DNA of 28,283 nt from a virus. Each line of letters begins with the position of its first letter. The first letter of the stretch is position 1. Shown piece after piece: positions 1 to 8,083 of this stretch. A model generated the notes under the pieces. It was not told the DNA's origin, did not search any database, and saw only the letters and a program-made list of their open reading frames with translations. The stretch covers positions 1 through 28,283 of IMG/VR virus record IMGVR_UViG_3300044922_000460, one strand, 5' to 3'. A program made the translations under genes and the position numbers.

Positions 1-164
1 GATGCTGCATGTCTAGCTATTCGTGTGTATATTGATAACAAATCAGGATACTTCTCTGACACGTACTTTTCTTTCAATAATTGCCAACTGTTTGTGATAA
101 TCCAAGGTGGTAATCTACCCTCCGCTTGTAATCGTTTACGTTCTAAACTTAACTCTCTATACAT
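1..164 (-). CDS. nrdA: Ribonucleotide reductase large subunit, N-terminal fragment (partial)
   Basis: An ATG at 164 opens a frame that stays open to the window edge, giving 54 codons. The protein begins MYRELSLERKRLQ and continues with PPWIITNSWQLLKEKYV and a run ending IYTRIARHAA. This looks like the N-terminus of class I ribonucleotide reductase alpha chains, where an N-terminal segment leads into the catalytic barrel that reduces ribonucleotides to deoxyribonucleotides. The start codon overlaps the end of nrdB by 8 nt (ATGTATAG), which indicates translational coupling, and NrdA is the obligate partner of NrdB. The active-site cysteines lie outside the window, so the call rests on the N-terminal pattern and on the neighbour. 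It could instead be another gene following nrdB, but I consider that less likely. Confidence 0.75.
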   Translation of the reverse strand, partial: MYRELSLERKRLQAEGRLPPWIITNSWQLLKEKYVSEKYPDLLSIYTRIARHAA

Positions 165-1155
165 TTTTTGGTGTCCATGTAAATTTGGCTTCTGCCCAAT
201 CCCTACGATAATCATTGCCTTGCGCAATGAAAGTGTCATGTAATGTACTTGATTCAATATCTAAATAAAACCAATCAGCAATCGGATTATATTTAGGTTC
301 AAAGATAGCTGGATAACCTAATCTCTCTAGACATATATCTAATCTAGATTGTACGAAGTTCTCTAACATCAATGCATTAATGCCAGGGATATCACCTTTG
401 TCAAAGATTTTCTTAATGATTTGTTTTTCATGTTCAAACAAAATCCATGCAGTAATCTCTAGTTCATTAGCAAGTCTTTCATGTGCTAAGTATTCCTCAG
501 CCTCTATTGCTTCATGATATAGAGTGTTAAACAAATAAGCACCAGCTTGACTATGAATGTTCTCGTCAATAGCGGAGAAATTAATTCCTGCATTAATATT
601 TTGAAATTTATTTTTGCCATTATTATTAAAGTGCTTTAAGAATGCAAAACTAGAATAAAGAATAGCGCCTTCAATCATACTAAACACACCTACTGATTTT
701 AACTTATCATAGGTTGTTTCTGATTGTGTAGCAACTTTCTCTAACCATTCCATTCTATCTTTCAAGATTGGATCGTCTAGGTATGCTAAATAAAACTCAG
801 GGTTATCTAACCCTAGCAATTCATTAATTTTATTATAGAATGGTGCATGAATGTTCAGTTCAAACATTGCAAATACTGAAGCCATTCTTTGAACATCTGG
901 ACGTGGAAAATGCTTACATATATAATCACGCCAGTAGTTATTTCCAACATTAACTTCATAGTGTACAAAAAGCAAAAGAACACTGACAATTCCGTGGTAC
1001 TCTGCTGCTGTACAATTTGTTCGTAATTCATGGATATCTTTCTCCACTTCAATTTCATCTGCTGTCCACAATATGGACGTTTGTTCTTCAGCGAAGTTAA
1101 CTAACGCTGGATAGTCTGTACCGTAGCATTCTCTTTCTTCAAGAATTTGTGCCAT
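157..1155 (-). CDS. nrdB: Class I ribonucleotide reductase, small (beta) subunit
   Basis: This 332-aa protein is the radical-generating subunit of class Ia-type ribonucleotide reductase, which supplies dNTPs for phage replication. Candidate di-metal ligands are E67, E99, H103, E162, E198 and H201, with Y107 as the likely radical tyrosine (H103 APF Y107, the same +4 spacing as H118-Y122 in E. coli NrdB). The second ligand pair reads E99-x-x-x-H103, whereas E. coli has E-x-x-H; the later DENIH pair has the normal spacing. The ATG follows the primase-helicase stop directly, with GGAG in the overlapping upstream sequence. nrdA starts inside its last codons. This is a common phage auxiliary gene pair. 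Confidence in the family is high; the type of metal cofactor cannot be told from sequence alone. Confidence 0.95.
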   Translation of the reverse strand: MAQILEERECYGTDYPALVNFAEEQTSILWTADEIEVEKDIHELRTNCTAAEYHGIVSVLLLFVHYEVNVGNNYWRDYICKHFPRPDVQRMASVFAMFELNIHAPFYNKINELLGLDNPEFYLAYLDDPILKDRMEWLEKVATQSETTYDKLKSVGVFSMIEGAILYSSFAFLKHFNNNGKNKFQNINAGINFSAIDENIHSQAGAYLFNTLYHEAIEAEEYLAHERLANELEITAWILFEHEKQIIKKIFDKGDIPGINALMLENFVQSRLDICLERLGYPAIFEPKYNPIADWFYLDIESSTLHDTFIAQGNDYRRDWAEAKFTWTPKNV

Positions 1156-2772
1156 TTAAATCTCCATAAAATCATCTGGTTGTAATAGTATTGAAGCTGA
1201 TAACCTACCTGTTGGATAGTCATAATCAACACCTGGTACGTTTCCTGTTAGACCTGTGAATCTACATTTCAGTACTCTCATCTTAATATGATTTCTTATT
1301 CTATCATCATCATGTGACATGTCACGTGCGAATGCTATGATATCATTTGAAATCTGTTTAATTGAGCCTGAACCCTTAATATCATCTAAAGATGGTAATT
1401 GACCTTCTTCAAATGATGTCTTACCTGTAGGTGTCTTTCTTAAATGTGATACTAAGCCAATCCATACGGGATATCTTTTACATAATCTAAGTAAATCATT
1501 CATAGTTTTATCTATGGCTTCATTACCTGTTAATCCATCTACACCTTCTGAAACTAGGATTGTAATGTGATCGATGAATAGATATTTACAACCCGATAAT
1601 GCCATATATTCTAGCTTTTCAAATAGAGTTGAATCTTCCATAGAACCTTGATGATCTAATACCATAATTCTATCATCACCGAACACTGCTCTAAAGCCTG
1701 ATTCTAATTCATCCTCTGTTAACTCTCTATATGAAGGATTGATATTCAACGGAATACCTGAGAGTTTACGTGTAGTCTCAGCAGGTGATTCTTCTAATGA
1801 TACAATACCTACCATTGCAGGGGTGGTATCTATAATATGCCACACAATTTCTCTGAGAATAGTTGACTTACCTGAGCCTGTACCAGAAGTAAATAGTACA
1901 ATCTCATTTTCACGCATACCTTTAGTCTTAGTGTTTAATGCATCTAAACACGTAGGGTATGGTACAGATTCAATATCATTGTAAGCCTTTAAAGCTTCCC
2001 ATAATTCATCTCTACCTAAGATACCTACAGGCGTGTATTTAGACGCTTCCCAAATAGCAATTAATAATTGTTGACCGCCTTTCTCAAGTAACATTTGACT
2101 TGGATCTTTAACAGGTAATTTAGCTAATCTTACTTTATCAGCACCTATATATTTAATAGCTTCTGCTTTAGCTTTTTCACCAGCCTCATCAGTATCAAGG
2201 CATAAAACTACTGTGTCAAATGATCTTACCCAATCTCTATGCGCTAAGAGTGTCTTAACATTAGACGCTGAGGGGATTGAGACGACAGGATAAATTTTCC
2301 CATACTTATCTAATGATGCTTGTGCTACTGCCATTGCATCTAATTCACCCTCAGTTACAATCAACCTCTTACCGCCTGTGCCAAACTTATCCATACCGAA
2401 TAAAGTTGTTGGTTTACCTATACATGAAAACATCTTAGGTAATTTTCTAACTTTATAAATACCTTCACCGTAAGGATAATAGTGTGTGTCTATTTCGCCA
2501 TCTTCATTAAATGCTGATTTAACATCAAAGAATTCCGCTACCTCCTTAGATATCTTTCTATCTTTAAAGCCAGCAGTTCTTAGTTTTTCTACATCTAGTA
2601 CAAAAGGTTTCTTAGGTTTTTCCACGTGAGTGAACTCCTTATTTTTGTTAGCGGGAAACCAAGTTTGACAGCTAAAGCATGTAGCTGTGCCGTTCTCATA
2701 GATCTGAAGTGCATCTGAAGAACCGCAATCTGGATTTGGACACGGTTGATTGTGAATTACTATTTTACCCAT
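1156..2772 (-). CDS. T7 gp4-like DNA primase-helicase
   Basis: This 538-aa bifunctional replication protein has the T7 gp4 layout. An N-terminal zinc-binding primase domain carries C11, C16, C32 and C35 (CPNPDC and CFSC). A TOPRIM-type catalytic core includes TEGELDA (E141) and CLDTDEAG (D192, D194). A DnaB/RecA-like hexameric helicase follows, with Walker A SGTGSGKST at about 296-304, Walker B YLFIDH at about 397-402 and a VSHLRK motif near 441. It should unwind DNA at the fork and lay down lagging-strand primers for the family A polymerase encoded upstream. Length is close to T7 gp4 (566 aa). The start overlaps the previous gene by 8 nt and the stop abuts nrdB, so the block is probably co-transcribed. 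Alternative starts are unlikely because the zinc motif begins at residue 11. Confidence 0.97.
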   Translation of the reverse strand: MGKIVIHNQPCPNPDCGSSDALQIYENGTATCFSCQTWFPANKNKEFTHVEKPKKPFVLDVEKLRTAGFKDRKISKEVAEFFDVKSAFNEDGEIDTHYYPYGEGIYKVRKLPKMFSCIGKPTTLFGMDKFGTGGKRLIVTEGELDAMAVAQASLDKYGKIYPVVSIPSASNVKTLLAHRDWVRSFDTVVLCLDTDEAGEKAKAEAIKYIGADKVRLAKLPVKDPSQMLLEKGGQQLLIAIWEASKYTPVGILGRDELWEALKAYNDIESVPYPTCLDALNTKTKGMRENEIVLFTSGTGSGKSTILREIVWHIIDTTPAMVGIVSLEESPAETTRKLSGIPLNINPSYRELTEDELESGFRAVFGDDRIMVLDHQGSMEDSTLFEKLEYMALSGCKYLFIDHITILVSEGVDGLTGNEAIDKTMNDLLRLCKRYPVWIGLVSHLRKTPTGKTSFEEGQLPSLDDIKGSGSIKQISNDIIAFARDMSHDDDRIRNHIKMRVLKCRFTGLTGNVPGVDYDYPTGRLSASILLQPDDFMEI

Positions 2773-3280
2773 CTTTTGGCCATTGAATTAAACATTCTGG
2801 TGACATTTTAGTAATCATAGTTAATCGTACTCTGTGATCGTGTGATACATTTTCTTTGACATCCCATGATACTTTCTCGATTTGTTTATTATACCACTTG
2901 AGTGTTACTGGGGTTTCAACATGACATAATGACCATGTCTCTGCCCAAGCTAAGGAACCTTTGGTAGTGTATTCATCAAGGACAATAAACTTGAACTCTT
3001 TCTTCGGTCTGCTAGCGAAATGAGCCGCCAAACTGTTAGAGCTAGATTTATATCTACGCCAATCAGATTCTTGTCCATAAGTAGCTTTACCATATGATCT
3101 GTAATTCTTTTTGCCAAGATAGAATCTATCCAAGACCGTATCATATATAATGTAGATGAATCCCACATATTGTTTATTTCCTACGTTCATCTGTCTATTG
3201 AAACACCAATGTCCATTGTCAAATTTACTAATTTCTGAACTGGACACGGTGTGGTTTATTTTACCTTTAAATTCAGCCAT
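2765..3280 (-). CDS. GIY-YIG-like endonuclease
   Basis: This 171-aa protein carries a recognisable GIY-YIG nuclease signature: G40-FIYII (the GIY element, here FIY), then YLG at 54-56 (the YIG element), R75-R76 in a WRRY context, a candidate catalytic glutamate at E114 (AWAETW), and N131 in KWYNKQ. Family members cleave DNA, and Seg-type homing enzymes and repair nucleases share the fold. The gene sits between the 5'-3' exonuclease and the primase-helicase, overlapping both neighbours by 8 nt. It therefore looks like a core replication or recombination enzyme rather than an invading homing element, possibly filling the role of a T7-type junction endonuclease. About 38 N-terminal residues precede the domain and are unassigned. 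The specific role is inference; the fold assignment is fairly sure. Confidence 0.75.
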   Translation of the reverse strand: MAEFKGKINHTVSSSEISKFDNGHWCFNRQMNVGNKQYVGFIYIIYDTVLDRFYLGKKNYRSYGKATYGQESDWRRYKSSSNSLAAHFASRPKKEFKFIVLDEYTTKGSLAWAETWSLCHVETPVTLKWYNKQIEKVSWDVKENVSHDHRVRLTMITKMSPECLIQWPKDG

Positions 3281-4064
3281 CTCTAATTTCCTGTGCTAAT
3301 GGCCAGTTATCAAAACAGAAATAATCATCATATGTATTCTGTATGTTGATAAGCTTTGCATTAGCTAATAAATATTCAGGCCATTCATCACCATTGGCTT
3401 TTATATACTGATCAATTACTGCCTCTTGGAATTCCTCATCTGTTGTGCAATGTGCTAAAGCTTTTGATGCTTTCACTGGCCCCATCTTCCAAATGCCAGG
3501 TATATTATCCGTGGCATCACCTTTTAATATTTGCTCATAGAAATTTCTTTTAGCATCAAGTTCTGAAACTTCTGTGATTGTTTTATGCTTTATATTATAG
3601 TGCTTTCCAGGAATCATTAATAGATCCTTATCTATTGAGCATATAACATAATCTACATTTTGAGATTTACACTCATTTGCCCATATACGTAACAGATCAT
3701 CAGCTTCCCTTCCATCTGCAGCTATGGCAATTTCTTGCATTACTGCCATCTTTCTTACAAACGGTACAAAGAGATTAGGCGGACCAATTGTGCGATGTCT
3801 CTTATAGTCTACAAATATTTCATCTCTATAATTGCCTTCGCCTTTAACAGCCATACAATAGTCGTCTGCAAATGTCTCTTCCATGATTACTTCTAGCATT
3901 TTCTCAAAGTTATGCCATATGGCTTTACGATATTCTGTATCTTCTTCTTTAGTAAATACTTGCGGTATTACATTTCCTTCATTGTCAAAGTATGTAAAGC
4001 CATTACTGCGGTTAAAACAGCAGTTATGAGCGAGTATATCACCATCAATCAGTGCTATCAGCAT
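3273..4064 (-). CDS. 5'-3' exonuclease (FEN/PIN-like, T7 gp6 role)
   Basis: This 263-aa protein resembles phage flap/5'-3' exonucleases that degrade primers and host DNA and process replication ends. It starts with the metal-binding LIDGDIL element (D7, D9) and continues with an acidic cluster in GREADDLLRIWA and in CSIDKDLL. A helix-hairpin-helix region follows, GDATDNIPGI...MGPVKASKAL, typical of H3TH domains that grip DNA. Length is slightly under T7 gp6 (300 aa). The start overlaps the end of the MazG-like gene by 20 nt and the stop overlaps the GIY-YIG-like gene. Nothing appears truncated. Together with the polymerase, primase-helicase and ssDNA-binding protein it completes a T7-type replication set. 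Confidence 0.92.
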   Translation of the reverse strand: MLIALIDGDILAHNCCFNRSNGFTYFDNEGNVIPQVFTKEEDTEYRKAIWHNFEKMLEVIMEETFADDYCMAVKGEGNYRDEIFVDYKRHRTIGPPNLFVPFVRKMAVMQEIAIAADGREADDLLRIWANECKSQNVDYVICSIDKDLLMIPGKHYNIKHKTITEVSELDAKRNFYEQILKGDATDNIPGIWKMGPVKASKALAHCTTDEEFQEAVIDQYIKANGDEWPEYLLANAKLINIQNTYDDYFCFDNWPLAQEIRDG

Positions 4065-4353
4065 CTAAAACTCCCATTTCCTGAGACAATTTCATTCTTA
4101 ATAATGTGCGATCAATCTTGTCTCTAATGTCAGGTACTCTTTCACAATTCAATCGAATATTACATTCTGATGAAAGAAGTATTAAGATAGCTTGTACATC
4201 AGAAAGTTCTGATTTAAGCTTTTCTTTGTTAGTCTTTTCATACAATTCATATTTATGATCAAGTGTGAATCTTAAACATTTAGATGCTTCTTGTGCAGCT
4301 TCTGATAGTTCTTCCATTAAACATACAAGTAAATATTGCTCTTTATTCATCAT
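4045..4353 (-). CDS. MazG-like nucleotide pyrophosphohydrolase
   Basis: This 102-aa, all-helical protein has the MazG signature in two helices: EELSEAAQEASK near residues 14-25 and KLKSELSDVQAILILL near 45-60. These supply the E-E-x-x-E and E-x-x-D metal ligands of the all-alpha NTP pyrophosphatase superfamily. Such enzymes hydrolyse (d)NTPs to monophosphates; in phages they are proposed to clean nucleotide pools or to alter ppGpp-related signalling. A single domain of about 100 residues is normal for phage members. The start overlaps the oxygenase stop (AATGATGAATAA), and two consecutive ATGs make the exact first residue uncertain by one codon. The substrate cannot be read from the sequence. 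Confidence 0.8.
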   Translation of the reverse strand: MMNKEQYLLVCLMEELSEAAQEASKCLRFTLDHKYELYEKTNKEKLKSELSDVQAILILLSSECNIRLNCERVPDIRDKIDRTLLRMKLSQEMGVLDADSTD

Positions 4354-4936
4354 TTTCTCTCATAAATTTAACTATTACAATTCTGCCGTTTCTTTGATTG
4401 ATGCCTTCAGATAGCCATGGTTGTCGACCGTGATATAGCTTTGCATCATAGATCAACAATGTATTTGCCTTTGAGTTAAAGAATTCATCTATTGACCATT
4501 GTCCATCATCTTCGTCAAATATATAGTGCTCTTTAGCTTTAGCATAATTGCCATACACAGGGTGACTGAAGAAAGCTGTACCTGTTATATCACTACTGTC
4601 TAAGTAAAAGAGAGCGGCTACAGTTGGTGTTTGACCAAATATGTCTTGATCCGCATGTACTCTAAATTCTGTGTCATGTTTGCTAGTATTCAAACGAACA
4701 AATGATATGATATCCTTTAAATTTTTTCCTAGTGTTTCATTAATAATTTTGTTAATATTATCATTAATATCTTTAGGCATGTCAGCATAATAAATAAATG
4801 TGCCATTACCCTTAGGCATTCGTTTATAGTTTGATGCCCTGCAGTATTGTCTTAATCGCAGAAAATCCTGCATTGATAACACATTATCAATACTAGTGAA
4901 TCTCGTACCAATCGTTACCGATCTTTCCACTTCCAT
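4343..4936 (-). CDS. 2-oxoglutarate/Fe(II)-dependent oxygenase
   Basis: This 197-aa protein shows the double-stranded beta-helix iron site: H94-x-D96 (FRVHADQD), the distal H169 (DAKLYHG), and R185 in NGRIVIVKF as a likely 2-oxoglutarate anchor. Between them is the expected hydrophobic strand VAALFYL. The family hydroxylates protein, nucleic acid or small-molecule substrates, and is common in aquatic phages, where the target is usually unknown. I place the start at 4936 because GGAG precedes that ATG by 7 nt. A longer frame from 4975 exists but lacks such a site and only lengthens the overlap with the DNA polymerase. With this start the overlap is 44 nt, so the start is not certain. The substrate is unknown. 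Confidence 0.83.
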   Translation of the reverse strand: MEVERSVTIGTRFTSIDNVLSMQDFLRLRQYCRASNYKRMPKGNGTFIYYADMPKDINDNINKIINETLGKNLKDIISFVRLNTSKHDTEFRVHADQDIFGQTPTVAALFYLDSSDITGTAFFSHPVYGNYAKAKEHYIFDEDDGQWSIDEFFNSKANTLLIYDAKLYHGRQPWLSEGINQRNGRIVIVKFMRENDE

Positions 4937-6761
4937 CCATAATCTCCACACCAAATAGTTTAGGGCCGTCTGCAAACGCTTGTTTACCTATCTCAGCTGC
5001 TTGTTCAGCAAACTCTTCAGGCACCATAAAGTCAATTTCATCATGCATCATAATCAAGGGTTGGTACGGAATTCCTGCAGATTCGAGTCGCTCCATTGTA
5101 AGCATACATGCTGCTCCGCACGTAATTTTCTCTGCTGATTGCAGTAGATAGACAAGAAGCTTATGGAAGCTGTCAACATACACACGAGTACCAGCCAAGC
5201 TAGGGATATAACCATCTCCCTTTTTCTTTGTGTTTCCATATATTTTCTCCAACTTTTCACTTAAGTCTTTAAATCCTGGAACAGCTTTAATAAAGCCTGA
5301 TTTCAATTTCTTACCTTTAACATCATCATGTGAGCCAAAGATATATGACCAAAGCTTTCCACCACTGGCTCCGAATAAGAATGCGTATAGAATTCTCTTA
5401 GCATTCGCTCTTGGTACTACATAATTCATCTTTAAATCTTTCTTTAAGATCTCAGTAAGAATATCAGCATTAAATTGATGAATATCACCATTAAGTAATG
5501 TATCAATAAATGTAGGATTATTCAAATAATGTGCTAAGCCTCTAGCTTGATTACCTGATGAATCACAGCCTACAAGCTTCCAGCCAGGCTTACATGAGAA
5601 CAATTCCCGCATTTCTCTACCCCATGGTGAATCTCCTGACGGTACGTTAACAATAATAGAGTGTCTAGCACGCATACTTGGTGTACCGATTGTCATACAA
5701 TCACCGTGCAGATTGCCTTGATCATCTACGTTCTTTAACCATGTTGTTAAAATGCCTTGCCTAGCCTTTGCAGTTAAGAAATCTTTATAGAGCTTACCAT
5801 CACCCCCTAAGAATTCTAAACTATCTTCTGTAATCTTAGGTGTAGTTTTCGCTTTTCTTCCTGTAATAGGATCAGCTTTATAATTCCAATCATTAGGAAC
5901 CCAACCATGTCTATATAGAAATATCTTTACATCTGTTACCGAGTCCAGACTAAGAGGTTCGACTTGAATACGGCAATACTCACCATCGACAATGCGATCA
6001 TCAGGATCGAACCCACTCCAAGGATCCACATCAAACCACCGAGCAGTATGCGCATCATAACATCCATCCTTTCTATATTTAGGTTTCTTTACTTCTACAA
6101 TACCAAGTTTCTTATCTACAGCGACTATCTTTAAGCCAAGTTTTGAATTTAGTGCAGTATACGTCTTATCCATTTCAACTTGTAATCTGTCATAGAGTAT
6201 ATGTGCTTTATCTAAATCAAATGGCCATCCACCTAAGTTAGCTTCGGCACACCACTTACTTACTGCATGTTCTACTTTAATATACTCTTTGACTTTAGGA
6301 TTCTTTTCAGACACTTCAATCAATTCTTGCTTTAATATCTCTAATACTTTGACATTTAATGAAACGTCGTTATTACAGTATTCACCCATTTGTTCAGAAT
6401 ATCCAGACCAGTCTTCAAACTCTTGTTTAGGAAACTCTAAATATTCACCCCAACGTTTTAAACCATGCCCATCATTACCAAACCTTCTATAATCTAATAC
6501 TTGTGAAAGAATAAGTGTATCTACAGCTTTTACGCTCTTAGGTAATTCATAGTTGAATAGCTTCTTTAATACAGCTAAGTCATATCCAATAATATTATGG
6601 CCCATAACTTGTCTAGCATTATTGAATAGTTGTATCCAATTCATATCTCCTTGCAAAAATTGCATTCGCTTATTAGCACTTACATCATGAACAACCATGA
6701 TCCACATTTGTGTTACGTCTTTTAACAAACCATCTGTTTCAATATCGAATACATAATTCAT
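4893..6761 (-). CDS. T7-like family A DNA polymerase with 3'-5' exonuclease
   Basis: This 622-aa replicative polymerase starts MNYVFDIETDG, which carries Exo I (D6, E8). Exo II follows (GHNIIGYD, D61), then Exo III (Y128-x-x-x-D132, YCNND). Polymerase motif A is GCDSSGNQARGLA at roughly 397, motif B is RANAKRILYAFLFG, and motif C is MMHDEID with the catalytic aspartate at roughly 571. T7 gp5 is 704 aa, so this enzyme is shorter. I choose the ATG at 6761 over a GTG at 6785 because the GTG lies inside the terminator hairpin, and because Exo I is normally within ten residues of the N-terminus. A weak GGAAA precedes the ATG. Proofreading residues are all present. Confidence 0.96.
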   Translation of the reverse strand: MNYVFDIETDGLLKDVTQMWIMVVHDVSANKRMQFLQGDMNWIQLFNNARQVMGHNIIGYDLAVLKKLFNYELPKSVKAVDTLILSQVLDYRRFGNDGHGLKRWGEYLEFPKQEFEDWSGYSEQMGEYCNNDVSLNVKVLEILKQELIEVSEKNPKVKEYIKVEHAVSKWCAEANLGGWPFDLDKAHILYDRLQVEMDKTYTALNSKLGLKIVAVDKKLGIVEVKKPKYRKDGCYDAHTARWFDVDPWSGFDPDDRIVDGEYCRIQVEPLSLDSVTDVKIFLYRHGWVPNDWNYKADPITGRKAKTTPKITEDSLEFLGGDGKLYKDFLTAKARQGILTTWLKNVDDQGNLHGDCMTIGTPSMRARHSIIVNVPSGDSPWGREMRELFSCKPGWKLVGCDSSGNQARGLAHYLNNPTFIDTLLNGDIHQFNADILTEILKKDLKMNYVVPRANAKRILYAFLFGASGGKLWSYIFGSHDDVKGKKLKSGFIKAVPGFKDLSEKLEKIYGNTKKKGDGYIPSLAGTRVYVDSFHKLLVYLLQSAEKITCGAACMLTMERLESAGIPYQPLIMMHDEIDFMVPEEFAEQAAEIGKQAFADGPKLFGVEIMDGSGKIGNDWYEIH

Positions 6762-6772
6762 ATATAATTTCC

Positions 6773-6805
6773 AAATAAAAGGCACCCCAGTATTAGTGAG
6801 GTGCC
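6773..6805 (-). terminator. Rho-independent terminator before the DNA polymerase gene
   Basis: A 9-bp stem (GGCACCTCA paired with CTGGGGTGCC less its inner base, one G-U) closes a 7-nt loop at 6781-6805. TTTTATTT follows on the minus strand. It begins 7 nt after the stop of the DUF3310 gene and ends about 12 nt before the polymerase ATG, leaving no room for a promoter in between. It should act as a partial stop or attenuator, or an RNA-processing hairpin. Confidence 0.75.
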
Positions 6806-6812
6806 GATTTTG

Positions 6813-7511
6813 TTATAGGATGCTTTCTACTTCTCCAACCTTTATCGGTCTGCCGGCCTTTTTATAGGCGATTAAGTACTTTAAGTACCATAAAGCTTTT
6901 TGGAGTTCTTGTAGAGAATCATCCTTTTGACCATTACGGTCAAGGTATTTTCTTATTTGTAATTCAACTGCTGCTTCGAATTTCGCTGGATCACGCAGTG
7001 TAGGTATTCTACTCATTGTGTCTAACCATTGTAACTCATCTACATATCCCTTATAATGCTTAGGGTCTACTGCATTATTTACTTCTTCAGGCTTGCGATA
7101 ATTCATGAGATAATTATCTAAAGCTTCTTCGTCATGGAATACAATTTCGTTTCCATTACTTTCTCTAATTACTGCAGTTAAATGGTCATTATTTAAATTA
7201 TACTCAGTAACATCACGAATATTCTCAGTTAAATATTCATTGATAGTTGCTTTATATACTGTTTGAAGATCATAAAGAAATGAAATTGTACGTTCTTTCT
7301 TCCAATGTCTTCGATCTATCTGTGCATACCACGCATCAAGTTCATCAATATTTCTAATAAAAGAAATTCCTTGAAGTGGCATATTATTTGTTTCTGCTTT
7401 TATAAAATATCCGTCTTTAAAATTAGAAATCATACTATCTAATTCACATTCTCTAATAAAAGCTACAAATTGGTGATCTTTATTAAGTATCTTGTATGTA
7501 TAATTTATCAT
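6813..7511 (-). CDS. DUF3310 protein, T7 gp1.7-like nucleotide kinase candidate
   Basis: The C-terminal third of this 232-aa protein matches the DUF3310 pattern: VDPKHYKGYVDELQWLD, then FEAAVELQIRKYLDRNGQKD, then LQKALWYLKYLI. In T7 the DUF3310-bearing gp1.7 is a nucleotide kinase acting on dTMP/dGMP, so a role in nucleotide metabolism is plausible. The N-terminal 150 residues are not recognised and contain no P-loop. I place the start at 7511, immediately after the SSB stop; a longer frame from 7583 would run backward into the SSB gene without its own binding site. A terminator lies just downstream. The domain assignment is firm, the enzymatic activity only inferred. Confidence 0.75.
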   Translation of the reverse strand: MINYTYKILNKDHQFVAFIRECELDSMISNFKDGYFIKAETNNMPLQGISFIRNIDELDAWYAQIDRRHWKKERTISFLYDLQTVYKATINEYLTENIRDVTEYNLNNDHLTAVIRESNGNEIVFHDEEALDNYLMNYRKPEEVNNAVDPKHYKGYVDELQWLDTMSRIPTLRDPAKFEAAVELQIRKYLDRNGQKDDSLQELQKALWYLKYLIAYKKAGRPIKVGEVESIL

Positions 7512-7515
7512 ATAT

Positions 7516-8007
7516 TTAGAATACGTCATCGTCAGTTTCATTACTGCTGAATTCACGTTCATATTCTGTCTCACCGAAATCATCTTCGCTGATACGTGGA
7601 GTATATACTATATGCTTTGTTAATTGTACTGTCATAAGGGTAAAGCCTTTCTTTGTAGCCCCCATTGGATCTTTATATTCGTATTCAAATACACGAATAT
7701 TACCGATAGATCCATTTCCAATTGTGTTGGGATCAATAGGTCTTAATTTACCATCAATCAATTTCACAGGTTCATTTGGTGTACCGTCTGATTTAATAGA
7801 CTTCTTTTTCAGATTAGCTCTGAAATATGTATCACCATCATCTGGAACGATAGCCTTGACAGTCAATCCAATAGCTTCCCATTCTTTCTTTTTCTCTTTG
7901 TCGGTAGTCCGAATTTGGAGTTCCCATGTAGGATTTTCTTTATTAAACTTGCCATTTGGTTTACCAAGTTTAGCGAAATAAATTTCTACGTCATATAACT
8001 TTGCCAT
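7516..8007 (-). CDS. Single-stranded DNA-binding protein, T7 gp2.5-like
   Basis: This 163-aa protein has an OB-fold-like beta-rich body (for example YFRANLKKKSIK and GNGSIGNIRVFEYEY) and a highly acidic tail ending NETDDDVF. An acidic tail closed by phenylalanine is the hallmark of gp2.5-type SSBs, where it contacts the DNA polymerase and primase-helicase. I choose the ATG at 8007 because GAGAG lies about 7 nt upstream and the protein then starts MAKLYDVEIYFAKLG. A frame from 8064 would start inside a hairpin. It should coat ssDNA at the fork and coordinate the T7-style replisome encoded downstream. Confidence 0.87.
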   Translation of the reverse strand: MAKLYDVEIYFAKLGKPNGKFNKENPTWELQIRTTDKEKKKEWEAIGLTVKAIVPDDGDTYFRANLKKKSIKSDGTPNEPVKLIDGKLRPIDPNTIGNGSIGNIRVFEYEYKDPMGATKKGFTLMTVQLTKHIVYTPRISEDDFGETEYEREFSSNETDDDVF

Positions 8008-8050
8008 TGCTGTTCTCTCTTTTGATTTCTGAATTAGGGTTAATTTAACG

Positions 8051-8076
8051 GGGTCTCTAAGCATTTATAGAGACCC
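8051..8076 (-). other. Stem-loop in the leader of the SSB gene
   Basis: Perfect 9-bp inverted repeat GGGTCTCTA / TAGAGACCC with an 8-nt loop, located between the upstream gene's stop (8084) and the SSB start (8007). It is followed by CGTTAAATT rather than a T tract. It is therefore not a canonical terminator; a 5'-stabilising or RNase III-type processing hairpin for the abundant SSB message is possible. Confidence 0.6.
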
Positions 8077-8083
8077 ACATTTA

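Noticed and set aside
3690-3705. CTGATGA on the minus strand in the exonuclease gene
   Set aside because: No GAAA core or flanking stems at suitable distance; coincidental within a coding region.
6783-6785. GTG start for the DNA polymerase
   Set aside because: It lies inside the terminator hairpin and would push the Exo I motif away from the N-terminus; ATG at 6761 fits the family.
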